Made by a program: the position numbers and the translations under genes. A stretch of DNA of 64,000 nucleotides from Zygnema cylindricum (taxonomy: Eukaryota > Streptophyta > Zygnematophyceae > Zygnematales > Zygnemataceae), in assembly GCA_037447655.1 (NCBI GenBank), contig JBBHKE010001178.1:1-64000 (forward strand), given 5' to 3'. Positions 42,349 through 53,198 of the stretch are shown here, piece by piece; the first letter of the stretch is position 1, and the number at the start of each line of letters is the position of its first letter. The notes below the pieces were generated by a model. The model was given only the letters and a program-made list of their open reading frames with translations. It had not been told where the DNA came from and did not search any database.

Positions 42349-43632
42349 TTACTTTTCTCGTTGTTTTCTTTTAACCACTTTCTGCCCATGTTTTCTTCTA
42401 CGGTTAATCTTTTGAATTCTACTTCTTTTCCTTGTTTTCTTAATAAATATTGGTATTCTCTCAATTTTCGCATTTTTATTTTCTTTTCCAATATTATAAA
42501 CTTCTTCCCTTACTCCAATTTTCTGAACACTTTTTCTCTCTCTCTCTTTAAGTACAGTAATCTCCTCATGCAAATTATCTTCAGTTTCCACTTCCAGGTG
42601 ACCTTCACTCTCTCCAACTATTCTCACTTCAATAATCTCTTCCTCTTGTAAATATTTATCACTCACCAATCTGCCGCTGGAAAAATTTACAGAAACCAGA
42701 TCATTCTCTGTCACCTCTTCCTCTTTCTCCACTCCATTTTCAGTGACACCAAATGTTTCTCTTCCTTCCTCATTTTCCATATTTAGAAAAACAACAGTCG
42801 GCAAGTATACAAATTTGTCGACGCGAAGTGTAGCCCTTTGCGTAGGGGGTCGAACTCGATTGTCATCCCATCCGTTTCTGAAAATTCCTGTGACACATGC
42901 ACTTTTATATAATGGACAAACTCTGAAAGTATGTCCTAAATCATTACAATAAAAACAATTTTCTGATTTACCATTTTTTCTATTTTTCTGGAACTGTGAT
43001 CTAACACCTCGAAAATTCCCCCTATTCTTTAGAGCCTCTTTATCATCCTCTTCATCTAAAACAAATCTGGTTGCTAAAGGTAAGTTCCAATCCCTTTTAT
43101 CAACTTGTTTTAATCTATCTAAAGCACACCTATATTCTTCAGGTAATCCTTTCATTAACAAGAGAGCCTTTTGAGTATCTGTAAAGTTTCCTCCTGCAAT
43201 ATCATTTTCTACAAACAATCTTTGCAAACTGAGGCAATATTTTAACATGCTACCTCCAACATACTTATACTCAAATATTTTTGTGGCACTAATCATCCAG
43301 TGATACACAGAAGTCTTTTGATAAATACGTTCTAACCACTTCCACAATTCAGCTGCACTCTTCACATCAAGGTAACTCATTACAATTTCCTCAGTCATAG
43401 ATAGCTTGATGATCCTCAAGCACTCCAGGTTTTTCTCCTCCCATTCAGCCGATGTTTCGACACATGTCCCATCCACCACATCCATAAGCTCCCTCAACTT
43501 GAAGTAGCTCTCCATAATACTCCTCCAACAATAATATTCAGTTCCATCAAATATGGGTAAATACGATTCATCCAGTATGGGTAGCCATGGGCGTGGGCCC
43601 ATAACCTGTTGTCCATAGCCATTTCTAGCCAT
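42349..43632 (-). CDS. Gag-like protein of array C, unit 3
   Basis: Same 427-residue translation as the other two units, with start codon in LTR 4. Promoted, if at all, from the rightmost LTR. Confidence 0.9.
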   Translation of the reverse strand: MARNGYGQQVMGPRPWLPILDESYLPIFDGTEYYCWRSIMESYFKLRELMDVVDGTCVETSAEWEEKNLECLRIIKLSMTEEIVMSYLDVKSAAELWKWLERIYQKTSVYHWMISATKIFEYKYVGGSMLKYCLSLQRLFVENDIAGGNFTDTQKALLLMKGLPEEYRCALDRLKQVDKRDWNLPLATRFVLDEEDDKEALKNRGNFRGVRSQFQKNRKNGKSENCFYCNDLGHTFRVCPLYKSACVTGIFRNGWDDNRVRPPTQRATLRVDKFVYLPTVVFLNMENEEGRETFGVTENGVEKEEEVTENDLVSVNFSSGRLVSDKYLQEEEIIEVRIVGESEGHLEVETEDNLHEEITVLKERERKSVQKIGVREEVYNIGKENKNAKIERIPIFIKKTRKRSRIQKINRRRKHGQKVVKRKQREK

Positions 43633-44771
43633 GGATTCACCCTCGGAAGCACCACAGACTACCCCAAAAACAGCCTACTTTGGATACACACAGAATTCAA
43701 CAGAATTAACAAAATAACCTGAAACTACACTTACAGATAGTATATAGGCTATAGAATAACCTCACAAAGTTTCAGACAAAAATAATAATCAGAGTGATCA
43801 CATCATCTAGTCAAAGTTGCAGAAAAACAGTCTGCCAGAACTTTGATTAAACAGACTAACTTCACAATGAAGTAAAACACAGACCAGGCACACAATAGAC
43901 CTGCAAATCTGTGATAATATTAAAAATACAAAGAGGAACACACATGCAGAATTTCAGATAATTCTGACATCAGATCTGAGAGCAATACTCAGACAAAATT
44001 ACCAAAAATGATCATAAACAGTTTTTGGTACAGAAAGTTCCTATATCCTAAAATGACTAGGTCCTACAAATATATACAAGAGCTTACTGCTGAATGTACG
44101 GAGGCATACCAGCCGTACGCTGTCTACCAGCTACCTCTATTAATGTTGGTATACCCGAATACTTCAAGGTATGTCAAAGTGAGTAAACCTACACTAATAC
44201 TTAATACACAAAAAGACAAAACAATGTTCGACCAAATATTTACACGTACACACAATCTCACAAAATCGTATGTTGAGTCACGCTACGTCACTCAGCGAGA
44301 TTCCTTGAATTTATTCAAAGAATCCGGGTCGTCCAAAAATAAACATTGTGTGATTTACGCGATTCCGCGTGGCAACAAAATCCAAACGAAATCCACGTGA
44401 GTCGTCAAATATCTCGTGACGTCGCGAAACGCATTCACGTCCACTTGCCAAATAAGACGCTCCGTACTTGCGGCGTCCTTTTTCATAAATGCGCATGTCG
44501 CATTATGTTTCGTACGAGCGACATCATTTTTCAACATTTCAAATATTACGGATCGGATCGCTTCGCGATCCGCCGTCCATTTCAATTAAGCATTCCGCGC
44601 CACTCAATTTCAATTTCGTTCGTTCTGAAACAATATATATCCGTACATTTACTCCCCCAATCCGCGAAACCATTCGAGCCTCCACAGTAAATTCATTTAA
44701 TAAATTAAGCACGAAACGTCGCGTGCGCACAAAATGTCGCGTACGCACGAAACTAACATTTCAAAACAACA
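43607..44771 (-). repeat. LTR 4 of array C (outermost 5' LTR)
   Basis: Ends at CAACA (44767-44771), followed by the TSD AAACT. Confidence 0.93.
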
Positions 44772-45702
44772 AAACTTTTGCCGCGCTTGCGAACGTCGAC
44801 CGTCATAATAAAATTAGCAATTCACACGGCAGACGAACGTTTACGGTAACAAAACTGCGTCAACCACATGTAAATAAAAGTGTTGCAGACAATCACTTTT
44901 TGTCTCTACGTGAGCTCCACGGGGAGAGCACTTAGCCGCAAAATTGAAATTGAATCGTCTAAGCGTTACATTAAACTTAAACGCAAATTGAAACAAAACC
45001 TCTTTAAACTAAAGTACAATATTGTACTATAAATATAGTACGCGAATATTAAAAGGCACGAAACGATATAAACTTTGAACACTATAATAAAACAAACTGG
45101 CGTCAAAATATCAATTGAAATTTAATGACAAAAATGCGCATCGTCATGCGCGACAAAATCTAGCCACACTATCTACGAATCAACATTCGTACATCAACAG
45201 TGAAATTTAAGTTTCATGCGTTTTGGTATTTCCGTACAAGACTTAGAATACAATACTTCAGTTTAAAAAAGTTTGACGTTTCGTTTCAATTTGCGTCTAA
45301 GTTAAATGTAACGCTTAGACGACTAAATTTCAATTTTGCGGCTAAGTTCATATCCAACGTGCTCTCACCGTGGAGCTCACGTAATGACAAAAAGTGACTG
45401 TCTGAAACACTTTTATTTACATGTGGTTTTACATGTGGTTGCCGCAGTTTTGTTACCGTAAACGTTTGTCAGCCATGTGAATTGCTAATTTTATAATAAC
45501 GGTCAACGTTTCGCAAGTGCAACAAAATTTTAAGCCGTTGAAACAATTTTTTGAAAGTCAAAGTTGTCCAACCGATTGACCGTCAAATTTAGATTCTACG
45601 GTACTTTACTTGTACCGATGTGTACTTCAAAAATTTTTTTTTTGACAAAAAGACGTAAGTGACTATGCGCAACCAAAACAGTTATTGACATGATCAGTTC
45701 TC

Positions 45703-46351
45703 TTATTTATATGTGGATTCCTTTGTTTTGTTATACTAAACCTGCGCCAACCGTGTGAATTGTTTTTTTTTTCATGACGGTCGACGTTTCAAGCGCGACA
45801 AATTTTTAATCGTCGTTAGAATATTTCGCCCATCAAAGTTGTTCCACAGATTGACCGTCAAACCTGAACTTGAAGGTACGTAGCTTGTACGAAATTGTAC
45901 TTCAAATGTACAATTTTTGACAACTACACCACCAATCGCTATTAGAGTAAATAACGCCGATTCGGTGCCCTCGTAAAAGAAAAAAAACATGAACTACAAT
46001 CCATAATTCTATTTTTTCCATTATTCTAAATAGGGTTTTTTTTTAATTAGCGTTAATAATGGCACATGGTCCCTCTGTACGAAATGGTACTTTTTGAATT
46101 ACAAAGGCATAAAATGACACTTAACATTATTGCGCACACATGAGAAGGTGTACTGGAAGAAAGAGATGCAAACTCTTCGACAAAAATCACAATCTCATAT
46201 GTTCGTCTGTCAACCGTGTGAACAACGCGACGGCGTACGAATTGTCAGATTTTGTACGGGTACACATATTACTGTAGACATCGAAAGGGCTGGTATTTAT
46301 TATTCAGAACACCCCAGATTACAGTTAGGGATTAATTAGTATATATATTTT
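45703..46351. other. Spacer with a foldback-arm remnant and TA-type end
   Basis: 45730-45925 resembles an F-family arm (GACGGTCGACGTTTC...), running into TACACCACCAATCGCTATTAG at 45926. No gene seen. Confidence 0.45.
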
Positions 46352-47419
46352 GGGAATTGATCATGACAATGATTGTTTTGGTTGCGCACAGTCACTTACG
46401 TCACTTTTTCAAAATTGTACATTTTAAATACATATTGGTACAAATAAAGTACCGTTGAGTACAAAATTTACGGTCAATCGGTTCGACAACTTTGACTTTC
46501 AAAATATTGTTTCAACCGCTTAAAACTTTGCCGCGCTTAGGGAGGTCAACCGTCATAATAAAATTAGCAATTCACACGGCAGACGAATGTTTACGGTAAC
46601 AAAACTACGTCAACCACATGTAAATAAAAGTGTTGCAGACAATCACTTTTTGTCTCTACATGAGCTCCACGGGGAGAGCACTTAGCTGCAAAATTGAAAT
46701 TGAATCGTCTAAGCATTACATTGAACTTATACACAAATTGAAATGAAACCTCTTTAAACTAAACTGAACTACGGTAAGTTTTGTACGGAAATATGAAAAT
46801 GCACGAAACAAAATTTGTGTTGTCAATATAAAAATGTCGATTCGTAGATAGTGTGGCTCGATTTCGTCGCGCATGACGACGCGCATTTTTTTCATTTAAT
46901 TTCAATTATTATTTTTACGCCGGTTCATTTTATTAAAGTGTACAAAGTTTATTTCGTTTCATGCATCTTAATATTCACGTACAATACTTATAGTATAGTA
47001 CTGTACTTTAGTTTAAAGAGGTTTTGTTTCAATTTGCGTCTAAGTTCAATGTAACGCTTAGACGATTCAATTTCAATTTTGCGGCTAAGTGCTCTCCCCG
47101 TGGAGCTCACGTAGAGACAAAACGTGATTCTCTGCAACACTTTTATTTACATGTGGTTGACGCAGTTTTGTTACCGTAAACGTTCGTCTGCCGTGTGAAT
47201 TGCTAATTTTATTATGACGGTCGACCTCCGCAAGCACGGCAAAGTTTTAAGCGGATGAAACAATATTTTGAAAGTCAAAGTTTTCTAACCGATTAACCAT
47301 CAAATTTGTACTCAACGGTACTTTATTTGTACCAATATGTATTTCAAACGTACAATTTTTGACAAAGTGACGTAAGTGACTGTGCGCAACCAAAACAATC
47401 ACTGTCATGTTCAATTCCC
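46352..47419. mobile_element. Foldback element F2 (1068 bp, near-complete palindrome)
   Basis: Ends GGGAATTGATCATGACA / TGTCATGTTCAATTCCC and exact 8-bp TSD TATATTTT (46344-46351, 47420-47427). Arms of roughly 400 bp or more pair along the element (for example TCCACGGGGAGAGCACTTAG against CTAAGTGCTCTCCCCGTGGA), leaving a short AT-rich centre. No coding capacity. The superfamily is not certain; an 8-bp TSD fits hAT or related. Confidence 0.85.
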
Positions 47420-47500
47420 TATATTTTTTTTCAAAAAAAAAATCCCGATTAATGTTTATAACACTATTTCTTTTTTACACTATTTATTCGTTTAGGAATG

Positions 47501-48195
47501 TTCTCCATTAGGTGGTCCTCGTAAACATGCGGATACGTCTATTTCTAGTGTTTACTGTCACGGCCTTCCATTATGTCGTGCTAGTAGACATCGTTTCTCA
47601 ATTACGATTGGCGCCACGTAGGTTAATTTTCATATTTTTAAAATCTATAAATATTCTTCAAGCTGAAAATCTGTACATAATATTTGTACCGGCGGAGGTA
47701 GTTTATGAATCGTACAAAAATTTTGCGACCAGATTTTAATTTTGAAATTGAATATCAAAATTACCGAATGGAATGTCAAAAAGGCGCCGCAAACTTTTAA
47801 GGTCAGCGGATGTAAGAAGGAGCGTGTGAAGATATTTCGGTCGACCTTCATACACCGTGGCGGAAGGCACAGGGCGTGTACGCTGTGTTTGATTCTCATT
47901 GTGTGTACGTGGTGGACTTTTATTTTGCTTTTCACGTGTACGTATGGTACGCGGCCAGTCAGAGGAAACTCTCCTCGCCGAAGAGAGTCTCTTCACACTG
48001 GACGATGTGCGTGATTGCGTCGCGAATCTAAAAAAGTGAAAAATCCAACGGTCGATACTTACGCCTATAATATTGGAGTCATTCCGTAGACATGTTTCGT
48101 CATGTTTCGTCTGACAACAACAAAATTATGGTACGAATTTGTACGAAATCGTACGGCGTCGAGTAAACAACCCCACTTTTCCTCTAATGGAAGTT
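47501..48195 (+). mobile_element. ~700-bp repeat family G, copy 1
   Basis: Starts TTCTCCATTAGGTGGTCC and ends CCTCTAATGGAAGTT, so the ends are short imperfect inverted repeats around CCATTAG. Matched along its length, inverted, by 50952-51646. Non-coding; open frames in it are not conserved between copies. An internal GTGGCGGAAGGCAC block and TTTGATTCTCATT (TGTTCGATTCTCATT in the other copy) resemble pol III box A and box B. Confidence 0.7.
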
Positions 48196-48974
48196 GGCCC
48201 TTACTCTAATAGCGATTGACGGTGTACCTGCGCGCAGCAAAATTTGTCTCTGCGACTAGCAATTCCCTTTTTATCTCAACATAATGCGATATGTTTACGT
48301 TGTCGTAGGTGTTAACTTTTAGGAAGCTAGAGTATAGTAACAAAACATGCATAGCTTTTCGTACGGATATTTAAACTTTTAAGGTCCTGACAGCGTAGCT
48401 TATTTCATGGCAGTACAACACAATAAATGTAATGTACAGTGCAATACAGTGTTTTAGATTCAAAAGTACGGATCAACCCGAATGACCACAGTACAGTAGC
48501 GTCAGCAGCACTATACTGTACTGTACGGTACAATAATATTTTGTAAACTCTCGTTGACTGTCCAATGGAATATAACTTGGTAGGAAACTACCATTGGAAA
48601 TAATACGGATTACTTGTTGCTTTGCCCTTTTAGATTATAAAAGGGAAGAGCATTCTAGTCACATTCGTCTCTGGTGACAACGATAATTGATCGTCGATTG
48701 TTTTTGTGTAAGATCGTGAGCTGTTGAGTGATTTGAGTTTTGATTGGCTTTGTCATGTTCCAATTTTGATGTAATGAAAAAAGACACGTGGTACAACCAT
48801 TTTTGTTGTATTTCGCGTGGTTGTAATAGTATGATAAATGGCCAGACAAATACGACGTCACGCGAAGATGTCGTGTTATCAATATTGTAGAGTAATTTAC
48901 AATATCGTACTTTTCATTTTTGCGCGTGCGATCCCGTCACATCACGCCACGTTGTCATGTTCTCAATATCGGTA
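48196..48974. repeat. GTAC-rich mosaic
   Basis: 48207-48225 is a TA-type element end (TAGCGATTGACGGTG). 48560-48970 is the inverted relative of 16180-16680. No gene seen. Confidence 0.5.
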
Positions 48975-49734
48975 CACCGTGAATCGTTATTAATGTCAAA
49001 GTTTAAATATTGTTGAATAAATTTTACCGTAATTGATGCTAATTAAGATTTTGAAATTTTCAAAAAAATGTGTATTCTAATTTCGGCGTTTATGCTAATT
49101 TGGGAACAGCAAAAATGGAATATTTTCCGTACGATTAGATACATTAATATATGTATCCGTAAAAAATATATGAAATCGTACGCCGTCACGAATTTAAAAT
49201 ATCCAAACATGCTATACTACAGCGCCAATTGTTATTAGCGTTGTGTACGCTAATTCAGTCCCGTTTTTTTTTTGTTTTATTCTCAAATAGAATTATCCAC
49301 ACTATTTAAAAAAAACCCTAATTCTCAATTAGAATAGACGATTTCTTCGAAAATTTCCAAATTCCCAATTAGCGTAAACCACGCTAATTATTCGAATACG
49401 CTATAAAAACTTACAACAAGCTAATAACGATTGGCGGTGTAGTTTACGTGTCAGACTAATCCTGCTTTTTTTAGCGCACGTTCCTATGTGTGCGTGTCTG
49501 ATTTTATTCATTTTTTTGTTAATTTTCACTTGAAATGGTACAGTTATGTTAGGCATGACATCGACCGTACACCATACTATTTATATTTTATTGTACTTTC
49601 GGGCTTTACTTTATTTTGTACGGTACCCTATTAACGTCAAGGAAAAATTAAAATCAGGTATATTATTTGAAAAAAAAAATTAAAATTTTAAGAACCCAAA
49701 TTAGTAACTTTGACACAAATAACGATTCGCGGTG
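48975..49734. mobile_element. TA-flanked MITE split by a smaller one
   Basis: Ends CACCGTGAATCGTTATTAA / ATAACGATTCGCGGTG, flanked by TA (48973-48974, 49735-49736). The body aligns with 16734-17256 once 49220-49439 is removed. Confidence 0.8.
49220..49439. mobile_element. Nested TA-flanked MITE (220 bp)
   Basis: Ends CAGCGCCAATTGTTATTAG / CTAATAACGATTGGCGGTG with TA on both sides. The inserted element uses almost the same terminal motif as its host element. Confidence 0.75.
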
Positions 49735-49769
49735 TACCAGAAACGGATTGATACGTGGAGTACATTTAA

Positions 49770-50734
49770 GGGTACGTCCCCATGTAAGCGATACTTTGAA
49801 AAAGTACTTTGGACTGTAGTGAAGTGTTCCGTACTACTTTGAAAAGCGTCCCTATGTGCGAAAATGAAATCGGAACTTTGAAATGTGACGGTTGTAGACG
49901 TAGGTACAACTCTGTGACGGTTGACGACGACTACAAAATTGGTGACGCCAACAAAAACAGCGACAGTCGTAGACGTCTAGATTTTTGAAATTTTGTGACA
50001 TGGCAAATGTTTAGGGTTTTGTATCATTGTGACGTCACACTCACTTGTGACGTCACATATTAAAGAACTTTCGGCCATGGATACCCGATTTCGTTTTCTC
50101 TACTTTTTTAGCTCTACTTGCCATAAAAATATGCATAAAGGTAGTCAAAAGATTAATTTTTCAAATATCTTTCATTTCATACCAGTTTCGTCGTGCCTCA
50201 TTTCAAAAAGTGAGAGATAAAAGTGATAGTGTGAGAGGGAGAGGGGAGAGGCGACGACGATGCAAAATTCTATCGAGGACCCATGAATGAAATCGGAGGT
50301 CCGAGACCCCTGCAGATTTTTTTCCGTACATCCTCGTCTTTTCCGTACATGCACATGACGGGCAGGGAGGAAAATAGCGAGTACTCTCCCTCGTCTTAAA
50401 ATTTACCACTCGTGTGGCGCGTGCGTGGGTCATTTTTCATTCGTTGTTTGGTCTTTGTTTGGGCGGTACTTTCCCTGAAATCAGGTCGCGAGGTGATTTT
50501 TGATGAAGTTTTTTGACGGGCTGGATTCTCTTGCCTGGTGGTCGAAAAAAGGAAAACGCCAAAATGCGTTCACATGACGACAAACATTAAGTATATTCAC
50601 AGTATCGACTTGAAGTTTTCTGTGCTTTTAAAGAATTGATATTTCTGTACGGCTAAAGTTTATCTCGTACGGAACTGCGTTTTGCGTGAAAACGACAGAT
50701 TAAAGTCAATACTTTAATACATGGGGACGCACCC
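49770..50734. mobile_element. Harbinger-like MITE (965 bp)
   Basis: Inverted ends GGGTACGTCCCCATGTA / TACATGGGGACGCACCC with 3-bp duplication TAA (49767-49769, 50735-50737), typical of PIF/Harbinger. No transposase. Inserted in a G-family related sequence (GGATTGATACGTGGAGTACAT, also seen inverted at 11245-11275). Confidence 0.75.
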
Positions 50735-50737
50735 TAA

Positions 50738-50951
50738 CTACCTCCGGTCGTACAGATATTTCTTTCTGACTTTCCGTTTGTAGATTTTTTCAAGATTTGC
50801 TGAATCTGGACTCTAACCTATGTGGCGCCAATCATAATTGTGTACTGTTCGTTACTGGCCCGACAATATGGAATAGTCTTCCAGTAAACGCTGCCAGTAG
50901 AATTTTCCGTACATTTACTGGGACCGCCTAATGGAATTCTACCCTGAGACT
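50738..50951 (-). mobile_element. Partial G-family copy
   Basis: CTACCTCCGGTCGTACAGAT to TTTACTGGGACCGCCTAATGG matches the last third of the adjacent copy at 50952-51646. Confidence 0.6.
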
Positions 50952-51646
50952 GAACTTCCATTATAGGAAAAGTGGGGTTGTTTACTGGATGCCATATGAT
51001 TTCGTAGAGATTCGTACCATTTTATTTTTTTGTCAGACGAAACATGACGAATCATGTCTACTGGATGGCTCCAATATTATAGGCGTAAGTATCGACTGTT
51101 GGAATTTTCACTTTTTTAGATTCGCCAAGCAATCGCGCACATCGTCCAGGTTGGAGAGACTCTCCTCGGCGAGGAGAGTTTCTTCAGACTGGTCGCGTAC
51201 CAATGGTACACGTGAAAAGTAAAAAAAAAAACCACCACGAACAGGCAATGAGAATCGAACATGTCGTACATGCCATGTGCCTTCCGCCACGGTGTAAGAA
51301 GGTCGACTGAGATATCTTCGCACGCTCCTTTTGACATCCGCTGACCTTAAAAGTTTGCAGCGCATTTTTTACATTCTGTTTCGAAATTTTGATTTTCAAA
51401 TTCAAAATTAAAATCTTGTCGCAAAATTTTCGTACGAATCATTAACTACCTCCGCCCGTACAAATATTATGTACAAATTTTCAGCTTGAAGAATATTTCT
51501 ATATTTTAAGAATCTGAAAATTAGCCTATGTGGCACCAATCATAATTGAGAAACGATGGCTACTGGCACTACATCATGGAAGGCCGTGCCAGTAAACATG
51601 AGAAATAGACGTATCCGCATGTTTACTGGGACAGCCTAATGGAGAA
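50952..51646 (-). mobile_element. ~700-bp repeat family G, copy 2
   Basis: Inverted relative of 47501-48195 from AACTTCCATTATAGGAAAAG to CAGCCTAATGGAGAA. The two copies face each other 2.75 kb apart. Confidence 0.7.
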
Positions 51647-52188
51647 CAGGTTTGAGTCGACACCGAAAAAGGGCACTCATATTTGATTCCCACTTTCCCA
51701 GTGATAAAGACGGCGGCACGCGAACCTGTTGTCACATGCTCAAACGTCGTCTATGTCAACATGGGCTACTGCGACTACACTATGGGGAAGATGTACCCAA
51801 ATTAGATTTGTGAATAAATTAGAGTACAATTTTTTTTGGCGGAATGCTTTGAACCCAAATTAGTTAACAACACTAATTGTTCATTTACACTAACTAATTC
51901 TTAACGCTAATAGCGATTCACGGTGTAACGTAGATGTGCACTTGACAAGCCGCATAAATTGTTATCTTACGAGGATGGCGATAGCATAGCGCCATAGGTT
52001 ATTGAGTTTATTCATACGGATACTTGTAGACCTGAAAGAGTGACATCACTCTCCATAAAGGATACCATGGTGACTTTTACATATGAATGCAGTTGTTACA
52101 CGTTCGTTTAATTCTTTTAGCAAAAAAGTTACACGTCATAACATTCGAGGCACTTAAGGGTGAACCTCCATCAAAAAAAAAAAAGGTA
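51647..52188. other. Spacer, no gene seen
   Basis: Ends of TA-type elements at 51903-51926 (CTAATAGCGATTCACGGTG) and microsatellite A-run at 52173-52184. No coding signal. Confidence 0.4.
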
Positions 52189-52681
52189 CATCATGAATCG
52201 GTATTAGTGTAAAGTAATCATTAGTGTAAGGAGAAAAATTGTGTTACTGCTATATTATGGGTTCAATGACCTAACCTTAACAAAACATTAACGCTAATAT
52301 ACACACACTATACTAATATATCTACACATTCCCATACTGTAGCCGATACAGCCTAAGTTCACATATTCGACGTTTTAACATGTTAAAAAGGTTCGTGCTA
52401 TTTTTTGCTTTATGTTTATGTGTTTGGCTAGTCAACACGCCTCACTTCCTAATGGCATCGTCGTTATTTGACAAGGTTTTTGTATGTTTTTACGAGAGAA
52501 TGAGTAGTTTACGTATAAACTGTATTATTTTGTACATTATAATACTTCACTGCCTCTTTTTATAAACCTAACCGACACTAATTAAACAACACCTATGTCA
52601 TCATCACATTTTTTTAGGTTTAAGGGTCAAAATTTATGGGCGTCAATATAGTGTCAATAACGATGATAACGATTTACGGTG
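52189..52681. mobile_element. Eroded TA-type MITE
   Basis: Ends CATCATGAATCGGTATTAG and GATAACGATTTACGGTG. The left TA is kept, the right one mutated. No coding capacity. Confidence 0.55.
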
Positions 52682-53198
52682 AAGTTTACCGAAACGTGTA
52701 CATTTCCTTACCATTCATTAATTTTATTCACGTTTTTTGAAAAACATTTTTTTGGATTTATTAAGATATTTTAGTAATCTAAACATATAATTTTGAACAA
52801 TCGATTGCTCTTTCAAGCGGAGTACATCACCACGGTCCTCGAGGACAGCAATTAAAAACTAAGTGTGTGCTAATCTTACCCCTGAAATAAGATAAATAGT
52901 TTACCATAAAATAAACGATGCTTAAATCACCAAACTGTAAAACATTATTATAACTAAAATTTGTTGACGACAATTAAAGGAGAGAGATATAAAACCCCTC
53001 AAGACCAAAAACACCATAAACACTAATCAACACTAATAGCCTACAATTGAAAGTTATACGAACGAAAAGAAAAACAAATTTCGAACTAAATGAGGACTAA
53101 AAACCACTTTATACATTGATTTTAAAAAACAAATTGGGCAAACGACTTAAATGCCAAGGTTGTGCCACACTGATTGTCATTATTAGGAATGTTATGTA
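52682..53198. other. AT-rich spacer left of element E
   Basis: No gene identified. Across the target site of E, the sequence 53150-53198 plus 59634-59655 reads into a good donor (GGAG|gtaagt at 59654), so an old exon may have been interrupted, but no reading frame could be fixed. Confidence 0.3.

Larger units (their letters stand above)
35348..44771 (-). mobile_element. Tandem array of a gag-only copia-type retrotransposon (C): 4 LTRs, 3 internal regions
   Basis: Exact period of 2753 bp: LTR 1165 bp, internal 1588 bp. The outer flanks carry the duplication AAACT (35343-35347, 44772-44776), so the whole array sits at one insertion site with shared LTRs. Each internal region has a half-tRNA primer site, one 427-residue Gag and a polypurine tract, but no protease, integrase or RT. 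Translations of all three units are the same, and I saw no nucleotide difference in stretches compared by eye. The pattern fits unequal recombination between LTRs, or an assembly artefact. Confidence 0.93.
35171..45702. mobile_element. Foldback element F1, interrupted by the gag array
   Basis: Ends GGAATTGATCATG (left) and CATGATCAGTTCT (right), with 8-bp TSD TTATTTAT (35163-35170, 45703-45710). Removing the array 35348-44771 and its TSD leaves about 1.1 kb with long inverted arms, closely matching the complete copy F2 at 46352-47419. No coding capacity. Confidence 0.8.

Noticed and set aside
35348-44771. CRISPR-like or satellite array
   Set aside because: Period 2753 bp with LTR, primer site, gag and polypurine tract identifies a retrotransposon array.
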